From Streptomyces sp. SW4 (GTDB lineage Bacteria > Actinomycetota > Actinomycetes > Streptomycetales > Streptomycetaceae), in contig QKWM01000004.1 of NCBI GenBank assembly GCA_003248315.1, positions 3,965,001-4,029,000 of the forward strand: 64,000 bases of DNA, in the 5' to 3' direction. Below are positions 8,847 to 18,054 of the stretch, in pieces; the stretch's first letter is position 1; each line of letters opens with the position of its first letter. The notes beneath the pieces were generated by a model. That model saw only the letters and a program-made list of their open reading frames with translations. It did not search any database and was not told where the DNA came from. The position numbers and the translations under genes were made by a program.

Positions 8847-9494
8847 GTGGCAGAGGCGGAGCGCATCATCGGTACGCCGGACACCCCGGACGCGGCGGGG
8901 GACGGGGAGCAGGGGCCCGGCGCCGAGCAGCGGCCCGAGGCCGAGCGGGCGCAGGAACCGGCCGGCCCGAAGGGGGCGACCGAGGGCGGTGCGCAGGAGC
9001 GGCCCCGCGGCAGGCGCCGGATCGCCGTGCTGTTCGCGGTGGCCGGGGTCGCGTACGCCCTCGACCTGATCAGCAAGATGATCGTGGTGGCGAAGCTGGA
9101 GCACCACGAGCCGATCGAGATCATCGGGGACTGGCTGAGGTTCGAGGCGGTCCGCAACGCGGGCGCCGCGTTCGGCTTCGGGGAGGCCTTCACGGTGATC
9201 TTCACGGCGATCGCGGCGGTGGTGATCGTCGTGATCGCCCGCCTCGCCCGCAAGCTGTACAGCCTGCCCTGGGCGATCGCGCTGGGCCTGCTGCTCGGCG
9301 GCGCGCTCGGCAACCTCACCGACCGGATCTTCCGCTCGCCGGGCGTCTTCCAGGGCGCGGTCGTGGACTTCATCGCACCCAAGCACTTCGCCGTCTTCAA
9401 CCTCGCCGACTCGGCGATCGTCTGCGGCGGCATCCTCATCGTGCTGCTGTCCTTCCGGGGTCTCGACCCGGACGGCACCGTCCACAAGGACTGA
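8847..9494 (+). CDS. lspA: lipoprotein signal peptidase II
   Basis: 215 residues. It cleaves signal peptides of diacylglyceryl-modified prolipoproteins in the membrane, after Lgt (also in this window). A hydrophilic Glu/Ala/Pro-rich N-terminal extension of ~55 residues precedes four transmembrane segments. The two catalytic aspartates are in GGALGNLTDRIF and AVFNLADSAI; RNAGAAFGFG is a further signature. GTG at 8847 is chosen because GAGGGA lies just upstream. The frame is intact. It sits next to rluD, the common bacterial arrangement. Confidence 0.95.
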   Translation: MAEAERIIGTPDTPDAAGDGEQGPGAEQRPEAERAQEPAGPKGATEGGAQERPRGRRRIAVLFAVAGVAYALDLISKMIVVAKLEHHEPIEIIGDWLRFEAVRNAGAAFGFGEAFTVIFTAIAAVVIVVIARLARKLYSLPWAIALGLLLGGALGNLTDRIFRSPGVFQGAVVDFIAPKHFAVFNLADSAIVCGGILIVLLSFRGLDPDGTVHKD

Positions 9495-9580
9495 CCGGCG
9501 GCCCGGCCGCGCCCGGTCCGCGAGGCGCCGGGCGCACCGCCCGTCGGGAGCTGTCGGACCCGTCCGGCATACTCGACGGG

Positions 9581-10525
9581 GTGAGCACGCTTCCCGAGAT
9601 CCGTACCCTGCCCGTGCCCGACGGCCTGGAGGGCGAGCGCGTCGACGCCGCCATCTCCCGGATGTTCGGCTTCTCCCGTACCAAGGCCGCGGAGCTTGCC
9701 GCGGCGGGCAAGGTGCAGGTCGACGGCGCCGTCGTCGGCAAGTCCGAGCGGGTGCGCGGCGGCGCCTGGCTCGAGGTCGAGATGCCCCAGGCGCCCGCGC
9801 CCGTGCAGGTCGTCGCCGAGCCCGTCGAGGGCATGGAGATCGTGCACGACGACGAGGACGTGGTCGTCGTCGTCAAGCCGGTCGGGGTGGCCGCCCACCC
9901 GTCGCCCGGCTGGAGCGGCCCGACCGTCATCGGCGGTCTCGCCGCCGCCGGCTACCGCATCTCCACGTCCGGCGCCGCCGAGCGCCAGGGCATCGTGCAC
10001 CGCCTCGACGTCGGCACCTCCGGCCTGATGGTGGTCGCCAAGTCGGAGCGGGCGTACACCTCGCTCAAGCGCCAGTTCAAGGAGCGCACGGTCGACAAGC
10101 GCTACCACACGCTCGTGCAGGGCCACCCCGACCCGACCAGCGGCACCATCGACGCGCCCATCGGCCGCCACCCCACCCACGACTACAAGTGGGCGGTCAC
10201 CGCCGACGGCAAGCCCTCCGTCACGCACTACGACCTGATCGAGGCCTTCCGCGCCGCCTCCCTGCTGGACGTGAAGCTGGAGACCGGCCGCACCCACCAG
10301 ATCCGCGTCCACATGGCCGCCCACCGCCACCCCTGCGTCGGCGACCTCACCTACGGCGCCGACCCCACGCTCGCCAAGCGGCTGCGCCTGACCCGCCAGT
10401 GGCTGCACGCCGTCCGGCTCGGCTTCGAGCACCCCGGCAGCGGCGACCGGGTGGAGTACGCCAGCGACTACCCCGACGACCTCCAGCACGCCCTGGACCA
10501 GGTCCGGGAGGAGACCTACGGATGA
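9581..10525 (+). CDS. rluD: RluD-type 23S rRNA pseudouridine synthase
   Basis: 314 residues. An N-terminal S4 RNA-binding domain (about 15-80; GERVDAAISRMFGFSRTKAAELA) is followed by the RluA-family catalytic domain. The catalytic Asp is in GIVHRLDVGTSGLMVVAK, and ETGRTHQIRVHMA is a second family motif. RluD-type enzymes modify helix 69 of 23S rRNA; the exact target here is inferred. The GTG start sits 7 nt after a CATACT box (9568-9573) and lacks a clear ribosome site, so initiation may be leaderless. Its TGA overlaps the next ATG (ATGA). Confidence 0.92.
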   Translation: MSTLPEIRTLPVPDGLEGERVDAAISRMFGFSRTKAAELAAAGKVQVDGAVVGKSERVRGGAWLEVEMPQAPAPVQVVAEPVEGMEIVHDDEDVVVVVKPVGVAAHPSPGWSGPTVIGGLAAAGYRISTSGAAERQGIVHRLDVGTSGLMVVAKSERAYTSLKRQFKERTVDKRYHTLVQGHPDPTSGTIDAPIGRHPTHDYKWAVTADGKPSVTHYDLIEAFRAASLLDVKLETGRTHQIRVHMAAHRHPCVGDLTYGADPTLAKRLRLTRQWLHAVRLGFEHPGSGDRVEYASDYPDDLQHALDQVREETYG

Positions 10526-11024
10526 GCGCCCCGGCCTACGAGGTGCGCGTCGCCGACAGCCCCGCCGACCGCGAGGCCTGCTTCGCCGTGCGCAAGGACG
10601 TCTTCGTCGCCGAGCAGGGCGTCCCCGAGGACATCGAGTACGACGCGTACGACGCCGGCGCCGTGCACGTCCTGGCCGTCCGGGCCGACGGCGTGCCGCT
10701 GGGCACCGGGCGGCTGCTGTACGGCGAGGCGGCCGCCGCCAAGACCGGCGGGGACCCGTCGGTCGGCTCCCTGGGGCGGCTCGCGGTGACCGCCGGCGCC
10801 CGCGGGCTGGGCGTCGGGGCGGCGCTGGTGCGGGCCATCGAGGAGGCGGCCCGCGCGCGCGGGCTCACCGCGGTCGACCTGCACGCGCAGATCCGGGCGC
10901 TCGGCTTCTACGAACGGCTCGGCTACGAGGCCTACGGGCCCGAGTTCCCCGACGCGGGATCCCCCACCGTGCCATGCGCCGCGCCCTCCAGGGACCGGCC
11001 GGCACAAGCCGCCGGGTGCCGTAG
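10522..11024 (+). CDS. GNAT family N-acetyltransferase (one missing base)
   Basis: Corrected length 167 residues; ATG overlaps the rluD stop. The acetyl-CoA loop is LGRLAVTAGARGLGVGAALV, and QIRALGFYERLGYEAYGPEF is the C-terminal strand/helix of the ElaA-like GNAT subgroup. One G is missing from the GGG at 10956-10958: restoring it gives GIPHRAMRRAL and a TAG at 11022-11024, instead of a run into the antiporter gene. The substrate is unknown. Confidence 0.85.
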
Positions 11025-11098
11025 AGGCTGGTGGGGCGGGTGGCGTGGCAGGCTTGAGGCCTGCCGAGTGTCCGCCGAGACCCACCGGAGCGCTGACC

Positions 11099-12683
11099 GT
11101 GGATCAGTTGGCCCTGCTGTTCGTGATGCTGCTCGGGCCGTGGTGAGCGTTCCGCTCGGGGACCGGCTCCGGCTGCCGGCGCCGGTGCTGATGACGGTCC
11201 TCGGGATGATCCTGGCGCTGCTGGAGTTCGTGCCGAACGTCGACATCCCGCCGGACCTCATCCTCCCGCTGCTCCTGCCGCCGCTGCTGTACGCGGCGGT
11301 GCGGCGCACCTCGTGGCGGCAGTTCGCGGCCAATGTGCGGCCCATCCTGCTGCTGGCCGTGGCCCTGGTGTTCGTCACCATGGCCTGCGTCGCCGCGATG
11401 GCGCACGCGGTCGTGCCGGGGCTGCCGCTCGCCGCGGCCTTCGCGCTCGGCGCGCTGGTGGCGCCGCCCGATCCGGTCGCCGCCACCGCCGTGGCCGGGC
11501 AGCTGGGACTGCCGCGGCGCCTGGTCTCCATCCTGGAGGGCGAGGGCCTGTTCAACGACGTGACGGCCATCGTGCTCTACCACGTCGCCATCGCCGCCGC
11601 GGTCAGCGGGACCTTCTCGCCCTGGCGGGCCGGGCTGGACCTGGTGCTGTCCGCCGTCGTCGCCCTCGCCGTGGGCCTGGCGGTGGGCTGGGGCGCCAAC
11701 AAGCTCCTCGGGCTGCTGGGCGACGCCACGCTCCAGATCGGGCTGACGCTGCTGGTGCCGTACGCCTCCTACGTGCTCGCCGAGGAACTGCACGGCTCCG
11801 GGGTGCTCGCCGTGCTGGTCACCGCGATGTTCCTGGCGGAGTACGCGGCCGACGCCGACGACGTGATGACGCGGCTCGCCGGGCACACCGTGTGGGACGT
11901 CGTCGACACCCTCGTCACCGGCGTCGCCTTCGGGCTGATCGGGCTGGAGCTGCACAACGCCGTCCGCACGGCCTCCGGGCGCTGGGGCGAGCTGCTCGGC
12001 TGGTCGGCGGCCGTGGTCGGCGTGGTCGTGCTCGTCCGGCTGCTGTGGCTGCTGCCGGCGACCTGGCTGACCAAACGGCTGCACGCCCGGCGCGACCAGG
12101 ACGAGGACATCCCGATGAGCTGGCGGGAGACCGTCGTCATGTGGTGGTCCGGGATGCGCGGGGTCGCCTCGGTCGCGCTGGCGCTGGCCATCCCGCTGGA
12201 GACGGAGGACGGGGCGTCGTTCCCGCACCGGGACGAGATCGTCTTCATCGCCTTCGGGGTGATCCTGGCGACCCTGCTCGTCCAGGGGATGACCCTGCCC
12301 TGGCTGGTGAACCGGCTCGGGGTGCGGGCCGACACCGAACGGGAGCAGCGGTACGAGAAGGAGCTGGCCCTGCGCGCGGCGAAGGCGGCCAGACAGCGGC
12401 TGCGCGAGATCGAGGCGGTCGAGGACCTCCCGAGGAACTGTCCGAGCAGATGCTGCGCCGGGCCTTCGACATCGGGGTGCGGATCAGTCCCGAGATCGGC
12501 GACGAGGAGCGGCGGGAGGCCTACGAGCAGCGGGCCCGGCGGGCCAAGCGGATCCGGCGCATCCAGCAGGACATGCTGAGCGCAGCCCGGCACGAGGTGC
12601 TGGCGGCGCGCAGCGAACCCGGCGCGGACCCGGAGATCGTGGACCGGGTCCTGCGCCACCTGGACGTGCGCAGCCTGCGCTGA
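11099..12683 (+). CDS. CPA1-type Na+/H+ antiporter (two missing bases)
   Basis: Corrected length 528 residues, about 12 transmembrane segments and a charged C-terminal cytoplasmic tail rich in Arg/Glu. It exchanges Na+ (or K+) for H+. FALGALVAPPDPVAATAVAGQLGLPRR is interrupted here only for brevity at the key motif LVAPPDPVAATA; GEGLFNDVTAIVLY and WSGMRGVASVALALA are the other CPA1 signatures. GTG at 11099 starts VDQLALLFVMLLG. One G is missing at 11135-11137 and one C at 12429-12431 (EDLP/EELSEQ). The ion preference cannot be read from sequence. Confidence 0.9.
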
Positions 12684-12696
12684 GCCGGGGCGGGCC

Positions 12697-12750
12697 GGCG
12701 CACCGGTGTGCGAAGGCGCACCGGCGTGAGCAGGCGCACCGGTGCGCGAA
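12697..12750. repeat. three 18-bp tandem units
   Basis: GGCGCACCGGTGTGCGAA, GGCGCACCGGCGTGAGCA and GGCGCACCGGTGCGCGAA follow each other between the convergent antiporter and MscS genes. Each unit contains CGCACCGGTGYG, so it can also fold as a hairpin and may act in termination. Confidence 0.6.
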
Positions 12751-12789
12751 GGCGTCCCGGCCGGGGCCACGGTGCCGCACCGACCGCCG

Positions 12790-13911
12790 TCACAGCTCCT
12801 TCGCCGGGTGCGGCGGCCGGCGGCGGGACGCGCCGTCGCGCGAGGGCTGCCGGGGCAGGCCGTCGCGCCTCGGCGGCAGGACGGCGTCCGCCGTGGTGAC
12901 CCGCGGGAGCGCGTAGGGGTGCTCGGCGGCGAGCCAGCGCAGCATCTCCTCGCGCACCGTCACCCGCACCGTCCAGACGTCGTCGGCGTCCTTCGCCGTC
13001 ACGAGCGCCCGCACCTGCATGGTGGTCGGCGTCGTGTCGGTCACCGACAGGTTGTAGTCGCGGCCGTCCCAGGCCGGGCACTCGCGCAGGATGTCGCGGA
13101 GCCGTTCGCGCATCGCGTCCAGCGGGGCCGAGTGGTCCAGGTGCCAGAACACGGTGCCCGTCATCTGCGGGGTTCCCCGCGACCAGTTCTCGAACGGCTT
13201 GGACGTGAAGTACGACACCGGCATGGTGATCCGGCGCTCGTCCCAGGTGCGGACGGTCAGGAAGGTGAGGGTGATCTCCTCGACCGTGCCCCACTCACCG
13301 TCGACGACCACCGTGTCGCCCATGCGCACCATGTCGCCGAACGCGATCTGGAAACCGGCGAACATGTTGCTCAGGGTGGACTGCGCGGCGATGCCGGCGA
13401 CGATGCCGAGGACACCGGCCGAGGCCAGCAGGGAGGCGCCGGCCGCCCGCATCTCCGGGAACGTCAGCAGCCCCGAGGCCACGGCCACCACGCTGACGAC
13501 GGCGGAGACGGCCCGCATGATGAGCGTCACCTGGGTGCGCACCCGCCGCACCCGCGCCGGGTCGCGCCGGGCGTGGGCATGGGCATAGCGGGAGTACGAC
13601 GTCTCGACGACCGCCGCGGCGATCCGGATGACCAGCCAGGCCGCCGACGCGATCAGCACCAGCGTCAGGGTCCGGCCGATGCCGACCCGGTGCGAGGGGA
13701 ACACCTGGGCCTCGACGTAGGAGCCTCTCAGCAGCGCGGCGCAGAGCACGAGCTGGTAGGGGATGCGGGCGCGCCGCAGCAGCCCCCACAGAGGTGTCTC
13801 GGGGTGCCGGGCGTCGGCCTTGCGCAGCAGCAGGTCGGTGGCCCAGCCGATGAGCAGCGTGAGGACGACCGAGCCGCCGACCACGATCGACGGGCGGAGT
13901 ATGTTCTCCAT
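12790..13911 (-). CDS. MscS-family mechanosensitive channel
   Basis: About 373 residues. Several N-terminal transmembrane segments precede a MscS core: pore helix region SAGVLGIVAGIAAQSTLSNM, then the beta domain FAGFQIAFGDMVRMGDTVVVDGEWG split over GEWGTVEEITLTFLTVRTWD, and a C-terminal alpha/beta domain. Such channels open on membrane tension and release solutes in hypo-osmotic shock. ATG at 13911 (MENILRPSIVV) is preferred because the hydrophobic region begins there, though GAGGG abuts it; an upstream in-frame ATG at 13947 is possible. Confidence 0.88.
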   Translation of the reverse strand: MENILRPSIVVGGSVVLTLLIGWATDLLLRKADARHPETPLWGLLRRARIPYQLVLCAALLRGSYVEAQVFPSHRVGIGRTLTLVLIASAAWLVIRIAAAVVETSYSRYAHAHARRDPARVRRVRTQVTLIMRAVSAVVSVVAVASGLLTFPEMRAAGASLLASAGVLGIVAGIAAQSTLSNMFAGFQIAFGDMVRMGDTVVVDGEWGTVEEITLTFLTVRTWDERRITMPVSYFTSKPFENWSRGTPQMTGTVFWHLDHSAPLDAMRERLRDILRECPAWDGRDYNLSVTDTTPTTMQVRALVTAKDADDVWTVRVTVREEMLRWLAAEHPYALPRVTTADAVLPPRRDGLPRQPSRDGASRRRPPHPAKEL

Positions 13912-14027
13912 CCCTCGAACGTAACCGCCGTGGCCGTGCCTGAACATGCGACATAACAGACATACGGGGTGGTGGCCGGGGTGGGGACGCCGGTCGCGGT
14001 GTCGTACCCGGCTGGCACCATGGCCTC

Positions 14028-14627
14028 ATGAACATCGTGCTCTTTCACTCGACCTACGGTCTGCGGCCCGCGGTGCGGCAGGCGGCGGACCGGCTGCGTG
14101 ACGCCGGTCACCAGGTGTGGACGCCCGACCTCTTCGAGGGGCGGACGTTCGACACGGTGGAGGAGGGCATGGCGTACCACGAGGAGACCGGGCGGGAGGA
14201 ACTGCTCAAGCGGGCCGTGCTCGCCGCCGCCCCGTACTCCGAGCGCGGGCTGGTGTACGCCGGGTTCTCGCTCGGCGCCTCGATCGCCCAGACCCTCGCC
14301 CTCGGCGACCACCGGGCGCGCGGCCTGCTGCTCCTGCACGGCACGTCGGACATCGCGCACAACGCCTCGGTGGACGAGCTTCCGGTCCAGCTGCACGTGG
14401 CCGAGCCGGACCCGTTCGAGACCGACGACTGGCTCAGCGCCTGGTACCTCCAGATGGGCCGGGCCGGCGCGGACGTCGAGGTGCACAGATATCCCGGGGC
14501 CGGCCACCTCTACACCGACCCCGGCCTGCCGGACTACGACGCCGAGGCCGCCGAGGCCACCTGGCGGGTGGCGCTCGGCTTCCTCGACTCGCTGGAGGAG
14601 CCCCGGGAGGGTCAGACCGGGTCGTAG
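14028..14627 (+). CDS. dienelactone hydrolase family protein
   Basis: 199 residues, alpha/beta hydrolase fold. VLFHSTYGLRPAVRQAADRL begins the first strand; the nucleophile elbow is GFSLGAS with Ser where classical dienelactone hydrolases have Cys, and GAGHLY supplies the catalytic His. An esterase or lactonase role is likely; the substrate is unknown. The ATG lies 6 nt after a CACCAT box (14016-14021) and has no ribosome site, suggesting a leaderless transcript. Its 3' end overlaps the convergent phoD gene by 16 nt. Confidence 0.85.
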   Translation: MNIVLFHSTYGLRPAVRQAADRLRDAGHQVWTPDLFEGRTFDTVEEGMAYHEETGREELLKRAVLAAAPYSERGLVYAGFSLGASIAQTLALGDHRARGLLLLHGTSDIAHNASVDELPVQLHVAEPDPFETDDWLSAWYLQMGRAGADVEVHRYPGAGHLYTDPGLPDYDAEAAEATWRVALGFLDSLEEPREGQTGS

Positions 14628-16279
14628 GTCCGCTCGACCTTCTGCGTGCCGCTGCGGGTGCGGTAGGAGCGGGTCCAGGAGGCGGACGCGTCCGGGTCCG
14701 TCTTGTCGGACAGCACGTAGTAGTCCATCTGGGCGCGCTCGGCGGTGACGTCCAGCACGCCGTAGCCGTGGCGGTCGGTGTCCACCCAGTGGACGTGCCG
14801 GTTGGCGGCGCGGATGAGGGGCGCCGCGACCGCCGAGACCGTGCCCTCGCGGACGTTCAGCAGGTCGTCGAGGTTGTCGGAGCTGACCGACGTGACGACG
14901 AACTCGGTCGCGGCCGAGCGGGACAGCGGATAGGTGGCGGCCTTGTACGGCACGTCGTTGGCCCACGCCATGTGGATGTCGCCGGTGAGGAACACCGTGT
15001 TGCGCACGGAGTGCGCCCGCAGGTGGTCCAGGAGTTCGCGGCGGTCGTCCGTGTAGCCGTCCCACTGGTCGGTGTTGAGGGCCAGGCCCTCCTTGGGCAG
15101 CCCCAGCAGCTCGGCCAGCGGCTTCAGCAGCTCGGCGGGGAGCGAGCCGATGGCGAACGGCGAGATCATCACCGAGTTGCCGACCAGCCGCCAGGTGGTG
15201 TCGGACGCGGCGAGCCCCGCCTTGAGCCAGTCCAGCTGGGCGCGGCCGGTGAGGGTGCGGTCCGGGTCGTCGACGTCGCCGTCGCCGAGGGCGGCCTGCT
15301 GCGAGCGGTAGGAGCGCAGGTCCAGCAGGGACAGGTCGGCGAGCTTGCCGAAGCGCAGCCGGCGGTAGGTGGTGCCGGCGATCGCGGGCCGGACCGGCAT
15401 CCACTCGAAGTAGGCCTGCTTGGCGGCGTCCCGGCGGGCGCTCCAGGTGCCCTCCGCCCCTCGGTGTGGTTCTCGGCGCCGCCCGCCCAGGTGTCGTTGG
15501 CGATCTCGTGGTCGTCCCAGATGGCGACGACGGGGGCCGCGGCGTGCAGCGCCTGGAGGTCCGGGTCGGTCTTGTAGTGGGCGTGCCGGACGCGGTAGTC
15601 GGCGAGGGTGAGGATCTCGTGGACGGGCGCGGTCGGACGGACGACGCCGCCGCGGGTGCCGTACTGGCCGTTGCCGTACTCGTAGACGTAGTCGCCCAGG
15701 TGCAGCCAGGCGTCCAGGTCGCCGCGGGCCGCGAGATGGCGGTAGGCCGCGAAGTGCCCGGCCTCCCAGTTGGAGCAGGAGACCACCCCGAAGCGCAGAC
15801 CGGCGACGTGCGCGTCGGCGGCGGGCGCGGTGCGGGTCCGGCCCACGGGGGAGTCCGCGCCGCCGGCGGAGAAGCGGAACCAGTAGTCGGTGGCCGGGGC
15901 CAGGCCCCGCACGTCCGCCTTGACGGTGTGGTCCGCGGCGGCCGTCGCGGTGGTCGTCCCTCGGCGACGACCCGGGTGAACCCCCGGTCGGCGGCGACGG
16001 TCCAGCGCACCTCGGTGTCCGGGCCCGCCCCGAGCCGGGTATCGCCTCGGGCGTGGGCGTCACCCGCGTCCACAGCAGGACGCCGTCGGGCAGCGGATCG
16101 CCGGAGGCGACGCCGTGCAGGAAGGCCGGGCCCGCGGTGGCGGCCCCGGCGGGCAGCGCCCCGGTGAGCGGGGCGCCCAGCACAGCAGTGGCCGCCGCGG
16201 CCTTCACGACCGTACGGCGGCTCGGGGAAAGGGAGTTGGCCGGGTGGGCGCTCTCGGATGATCTGTGTCGACTGGTCAC
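14612..16279 (-). CDS. phoD: Tat-secreted PhoD-type alkaline phosphatase (three missing bases)
   Basis: Corrected length 556 residues. The N-terminus has a twin-arginine signal (PSRRTVVKAAAATAVLGAPL, residues ~19-38), so it is exported folded. PhoD enzymes are Ca/Fe phosphodiesterase/phosphatases; metal-site motifs are VSCSNWEAGHFAAYRHLA, LHLGDYVYEYG, IWDDHEIANDTW and FLTGDIHMAW. One G is missing in each of three runs (plus-strand C runs at 16028-16031, 15958-15960 and 15457-15460). Three losses restore the frame, so an uncorrected translation looks open but is wrong from about residue 83 to 273. The GTG start at 16279 has TAATCT 8 nt upstream and no ribosome site. Confidence 0.9.
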   Translation of the reverse strand: MTSRHRSSESAHPANSLSPSRRTVVKAAAATAVLGAPLTGALPAGAATAGPAFLHGVASGDPLPDGVLLWTRVTPTPEAIPGSGRARTPRCAGPSPPTGGSPGSSPRDDHRDGRRGPHRQGGRAGPGPGHRLLVPLLRRRRGLPRGPDPHRARRRRARRRSALRGGLLLQLGGRALRGLPPSRGPRRPGRLAAPGRLRLRVRQRPVRHPRRRRPSDRARPRDPHPRRLPRPARPLQDRPGPPGAARRGPRRRHLGRPRDRQRHLGGRRREPHRGAEGTWSARRDAAKQAYFEWMPVRPAIAGTTYRRLRFGKLADLSLLDLRSYRSQQAALGDGDVDDPDRTLTGRAQLDWLKAGLAASDTTWRLVGNSVMISPFAIGSLPAELLKPLAELLGLPKEGLALNTDQWDGYTDDRRELLDHLRAHSVRNTVFLTGDIHMAWANDVPYKAATYPLSRSAATEFVVTSVSSDNLDDLLNVREGTVSAVAAPLIRAANRHVHWVDTDRHGYGVLDVTAERAQMDYYVLSDKTDPDASASWTRSYRTRSGTQKVERTYDPV

Positions 16280-16282
16280 GAG

Positions 16283-16300
16283 CGATCAGATTACTGATCG
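16283..16300. promoter_or_regulatory. 18-bp palindrome at the phoD start
   Basis: CGATCAG-ATTA-CTGATCG is a perfect 7-4-7 inverted repeat overlapping a TAATCT -10-like box on the minus strand, 4 nt before the phoD GTG. No direct-repeat PHO box (GTTCACC type) is visible nearby. Confidence 0.45.
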
Positions 16301-16311
16301 GTACGACCAGT

Positions 16312-16343
16312 GAGCGGGCGAACTCGCCAAAGTTCGCCCGCTC
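16312..16343 (-). terminator. hairpin between the DsbA-like gene and phoD
   Basis: A 13-bp stem (GAGCGGGCGAACT / AGTTCGCCCGCTC) with a 6-nt loop, downstream of the minus-strand DsbA-like gene ending at 16395, likely its terminator. Confidence 0.75.
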
Positions 16344-16394
16344 TTGGGCGGTGCTTCGGCGCGGCGTCACCCTGCGCGGGTCACGCCGGCCGGG

Positions 16395-17195
16395 TCACTT
16401 GGTGACGCCGGCGTCCTTGAGCGCCTTCTCCCACTCGGCGACGGTGCCCGGGTTGGTGATCACCTTGTCGTTGATCTTGATGGTGGGCGTCGACTGGACG
16501 TCCTTGGTGTCCTGGAACGACTTGCTCATCTTCATCGCCCAGGCGTCGTAGGTGCCCTTCTCGACGGCCTCCTGGAACTTCTTGTTGTTCTTCAGGGCGT
16601 CCACCGTGTTCGCCACCTTGATCAGGTAGTCGTCCTTGGCGAACTCGTCGGTCGACTCCGACGGGTGGTACTCCGAGGAGTAGAGCGCCGCCTTGTAGTC
16701 GAGGAACGCCTCCGGGCTGACGTCGAGGGCGGCACCGAGCGCGCTGAGCGCGTTCTTCGAGCCCTCGCCGCCGAGGTTGCCGTCGAGGAAGGTGCCGATG
16801 GTGACGGAGAGCTTGTAGTCGCCCTCCTCCATGCCCTTGTTCACGGCCTCGCCGACGGTCTGCTCGAAGGAGGCGCAGGCCGGGCAGCGCGGGTCCTCGT
16901 AGAGGTGGACCACGTGGTCGGACGTGGAGTCGCCGATGAGGACCGTGGTGCCGTTCTTGCCGGAGGTGTTGGCCGGGGCGACCACCTTGGCCTCGGCGGC
17001 CTTCTCCCAGCCGGAGGGCTGGTTGGCCTGGACGACGGCGTAGCCGATGCCGCCGGCTATCGCCAGGACGCCGACGATGGAGCAGGCGACGATGACCTGC
17101 CGCCTGACCTTGTCCCGCTTGGCCTGGCGCTCGCGCTCCTGGCGCAGACGCTCACGGGCCGCCGTCTTCGCCGCCTGGCTGTTCCGCTTGCTCAT
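16395..17195 (-). CDS. DsbA-like membrane-anchored thioredoxin-fold protein
   Basis: 266 residues. A basic N-terminus (MSKRNSQAAKTAARERL) and one transmembrane anchor (about 33-55) precede an extracytoplasmic DsbA-type domain with active site YEDPRCPACASFE (CPAC) and the cis-Pro loop STPTIKIN. It probably forms or shuffles disulphides in secreted proteins. ATG at 17195 is preceded by GGAGAT. A second protein of the same design is at 47178-47948. Confidence 0.88.
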   Translation of the reverse strand: MSKRNSQAAKTAARERLRQERERQAKRDKVRRQVIVACSIVGVLAIAGGIGYAVVQANQPSGWEKAAEAKVVAPANTSGKNGTTVLIGDSTSDHVVHLYEDPRCPACASFEQTVGEAVNKGMEEGDYKLSVTIGTFLDGNLGGEGSKNALSALGAALDVSPEAFLDYKAALYSSEYHPSESTDEFAKDDYLIKVANTVDALKNNKKFQEAVEKGTYDAWAMKMSKSFQDTKDVQSTPTIKINDKVITNPGTVAEWEKALKDAGVTK

Positions 17196-17221
17196 GGTGA
17201 GGGATCTCCGTGGGGGACGCG

Positions 17222-17233
17222 CACACATGTGTG
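17222..17233. promoter_or_regulatory. 12-bp palindrome upstream of the DsbA-like gene
   Basis: CACACATGTGTG is self-complementary and lies 27 nt before the minus-strand start codon; it may be an operator or leader hairpin. Confidence 0.3.
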
Positions 17234-17283
17234 TGCGGGATGGGTGTACGGGGGACTGCTGATGCTCGGCGAGGTCGCGTGGA

Positions 17284-17987
17284 TCACGCGAGGGCGGCCG
17301 GGCACGGCGGTCCGCGCCGTCCCAGGGAGTGGGCGAGAAGCCGGTCACGGACGGTGACGCCGGCCGGGACCGGGCGGGCCGGCCGGCGCACCGCCGGGGC
17401 CGGGCGCACGGTGACCGCCGCCACGGCCAGCAGCAGCGGCCGGAACGTCGTCGCGGCGACCGCCCGCAGCAACTGGGCCAGGGCGCGCTCGCCCCGGCGC
17501 AGCCAGGCGGCCGCGGCGAGTCCGACGCCGACGTGCGCGCCCAGCAGCAGCCAGGCCGTACCGGGAGCGGCGTCGGCGAGCAGCACGGCGAGCCGGTCGG
17601 TCTCGGCGCCGGTCACCCGGGCGAGCGGGGCGGTGACGCCCGCGTGGACGCCCGTGCCGTCGCCGCACAGCACGTCGAAGCCGACCGAGCGCAGGGGCCC
17701 GCCACCGGGCCGCCCGCCCTGCCGTAGCAGACGTGCTGACCGGTGGTGAAGATCGTGTCGGCGGCCAGCTCCAGCGGGATCAGCAGCGCGGCGATCCGGC
17801 CGAAGGAGCGCTCCCGGCCGGCCAGCGCGTACGCCAGGGCGAACACGGCGGCGGCGACCGCGGCCACCGTCGGCAGCGGCAGGGGGACCCCGGACAGCAG
17901 CACGTGCGACGCGGTGCTGAGCGTCACGACCAGTGCCGTGAACAGCGCCGCGCGTACGGCTCTGAGCGGGGTCCGGGATATGTCCAT
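17284..17987 (-). CDS. integral membrane protein of unknown function (one missing base)
   Basis: Corrected length 234 residues with about five hydrophobic segments (TALVVTLSTASHVLLSG, LPTVAAVAAAVFALAYALAG, AALLIPLELAADTIF, AWLLLGAHVGVGLAAAAWL and FRPLLLAVAAVTV). A conserved-looking GQHVCYG sits between segments 3 and 4. I recognise no family. One C is missing at 17694-17697; the two halves carry complementary membrane segments. ATG at 17987 is used; GTG at 18008 is possible, and neither has a clear ribosome site. Confidence 0.65.
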
Positions 17988-18054
17988 ACCGAGAGGAGAG
18001 TCTGTCACGGGGGCCGGTAAAGGACCCCTAAAGCGTCCCTGTGCGTGGCCGACG

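Noticed and set aside
10189..12579. An apparent 796-codon GNAT-antiporter fusion
   Set aside because: Created by two missing Gs (10956 and 11135). Restoring them gives a GNAT ending at 11024 and a separate antiporter starting at 11099.
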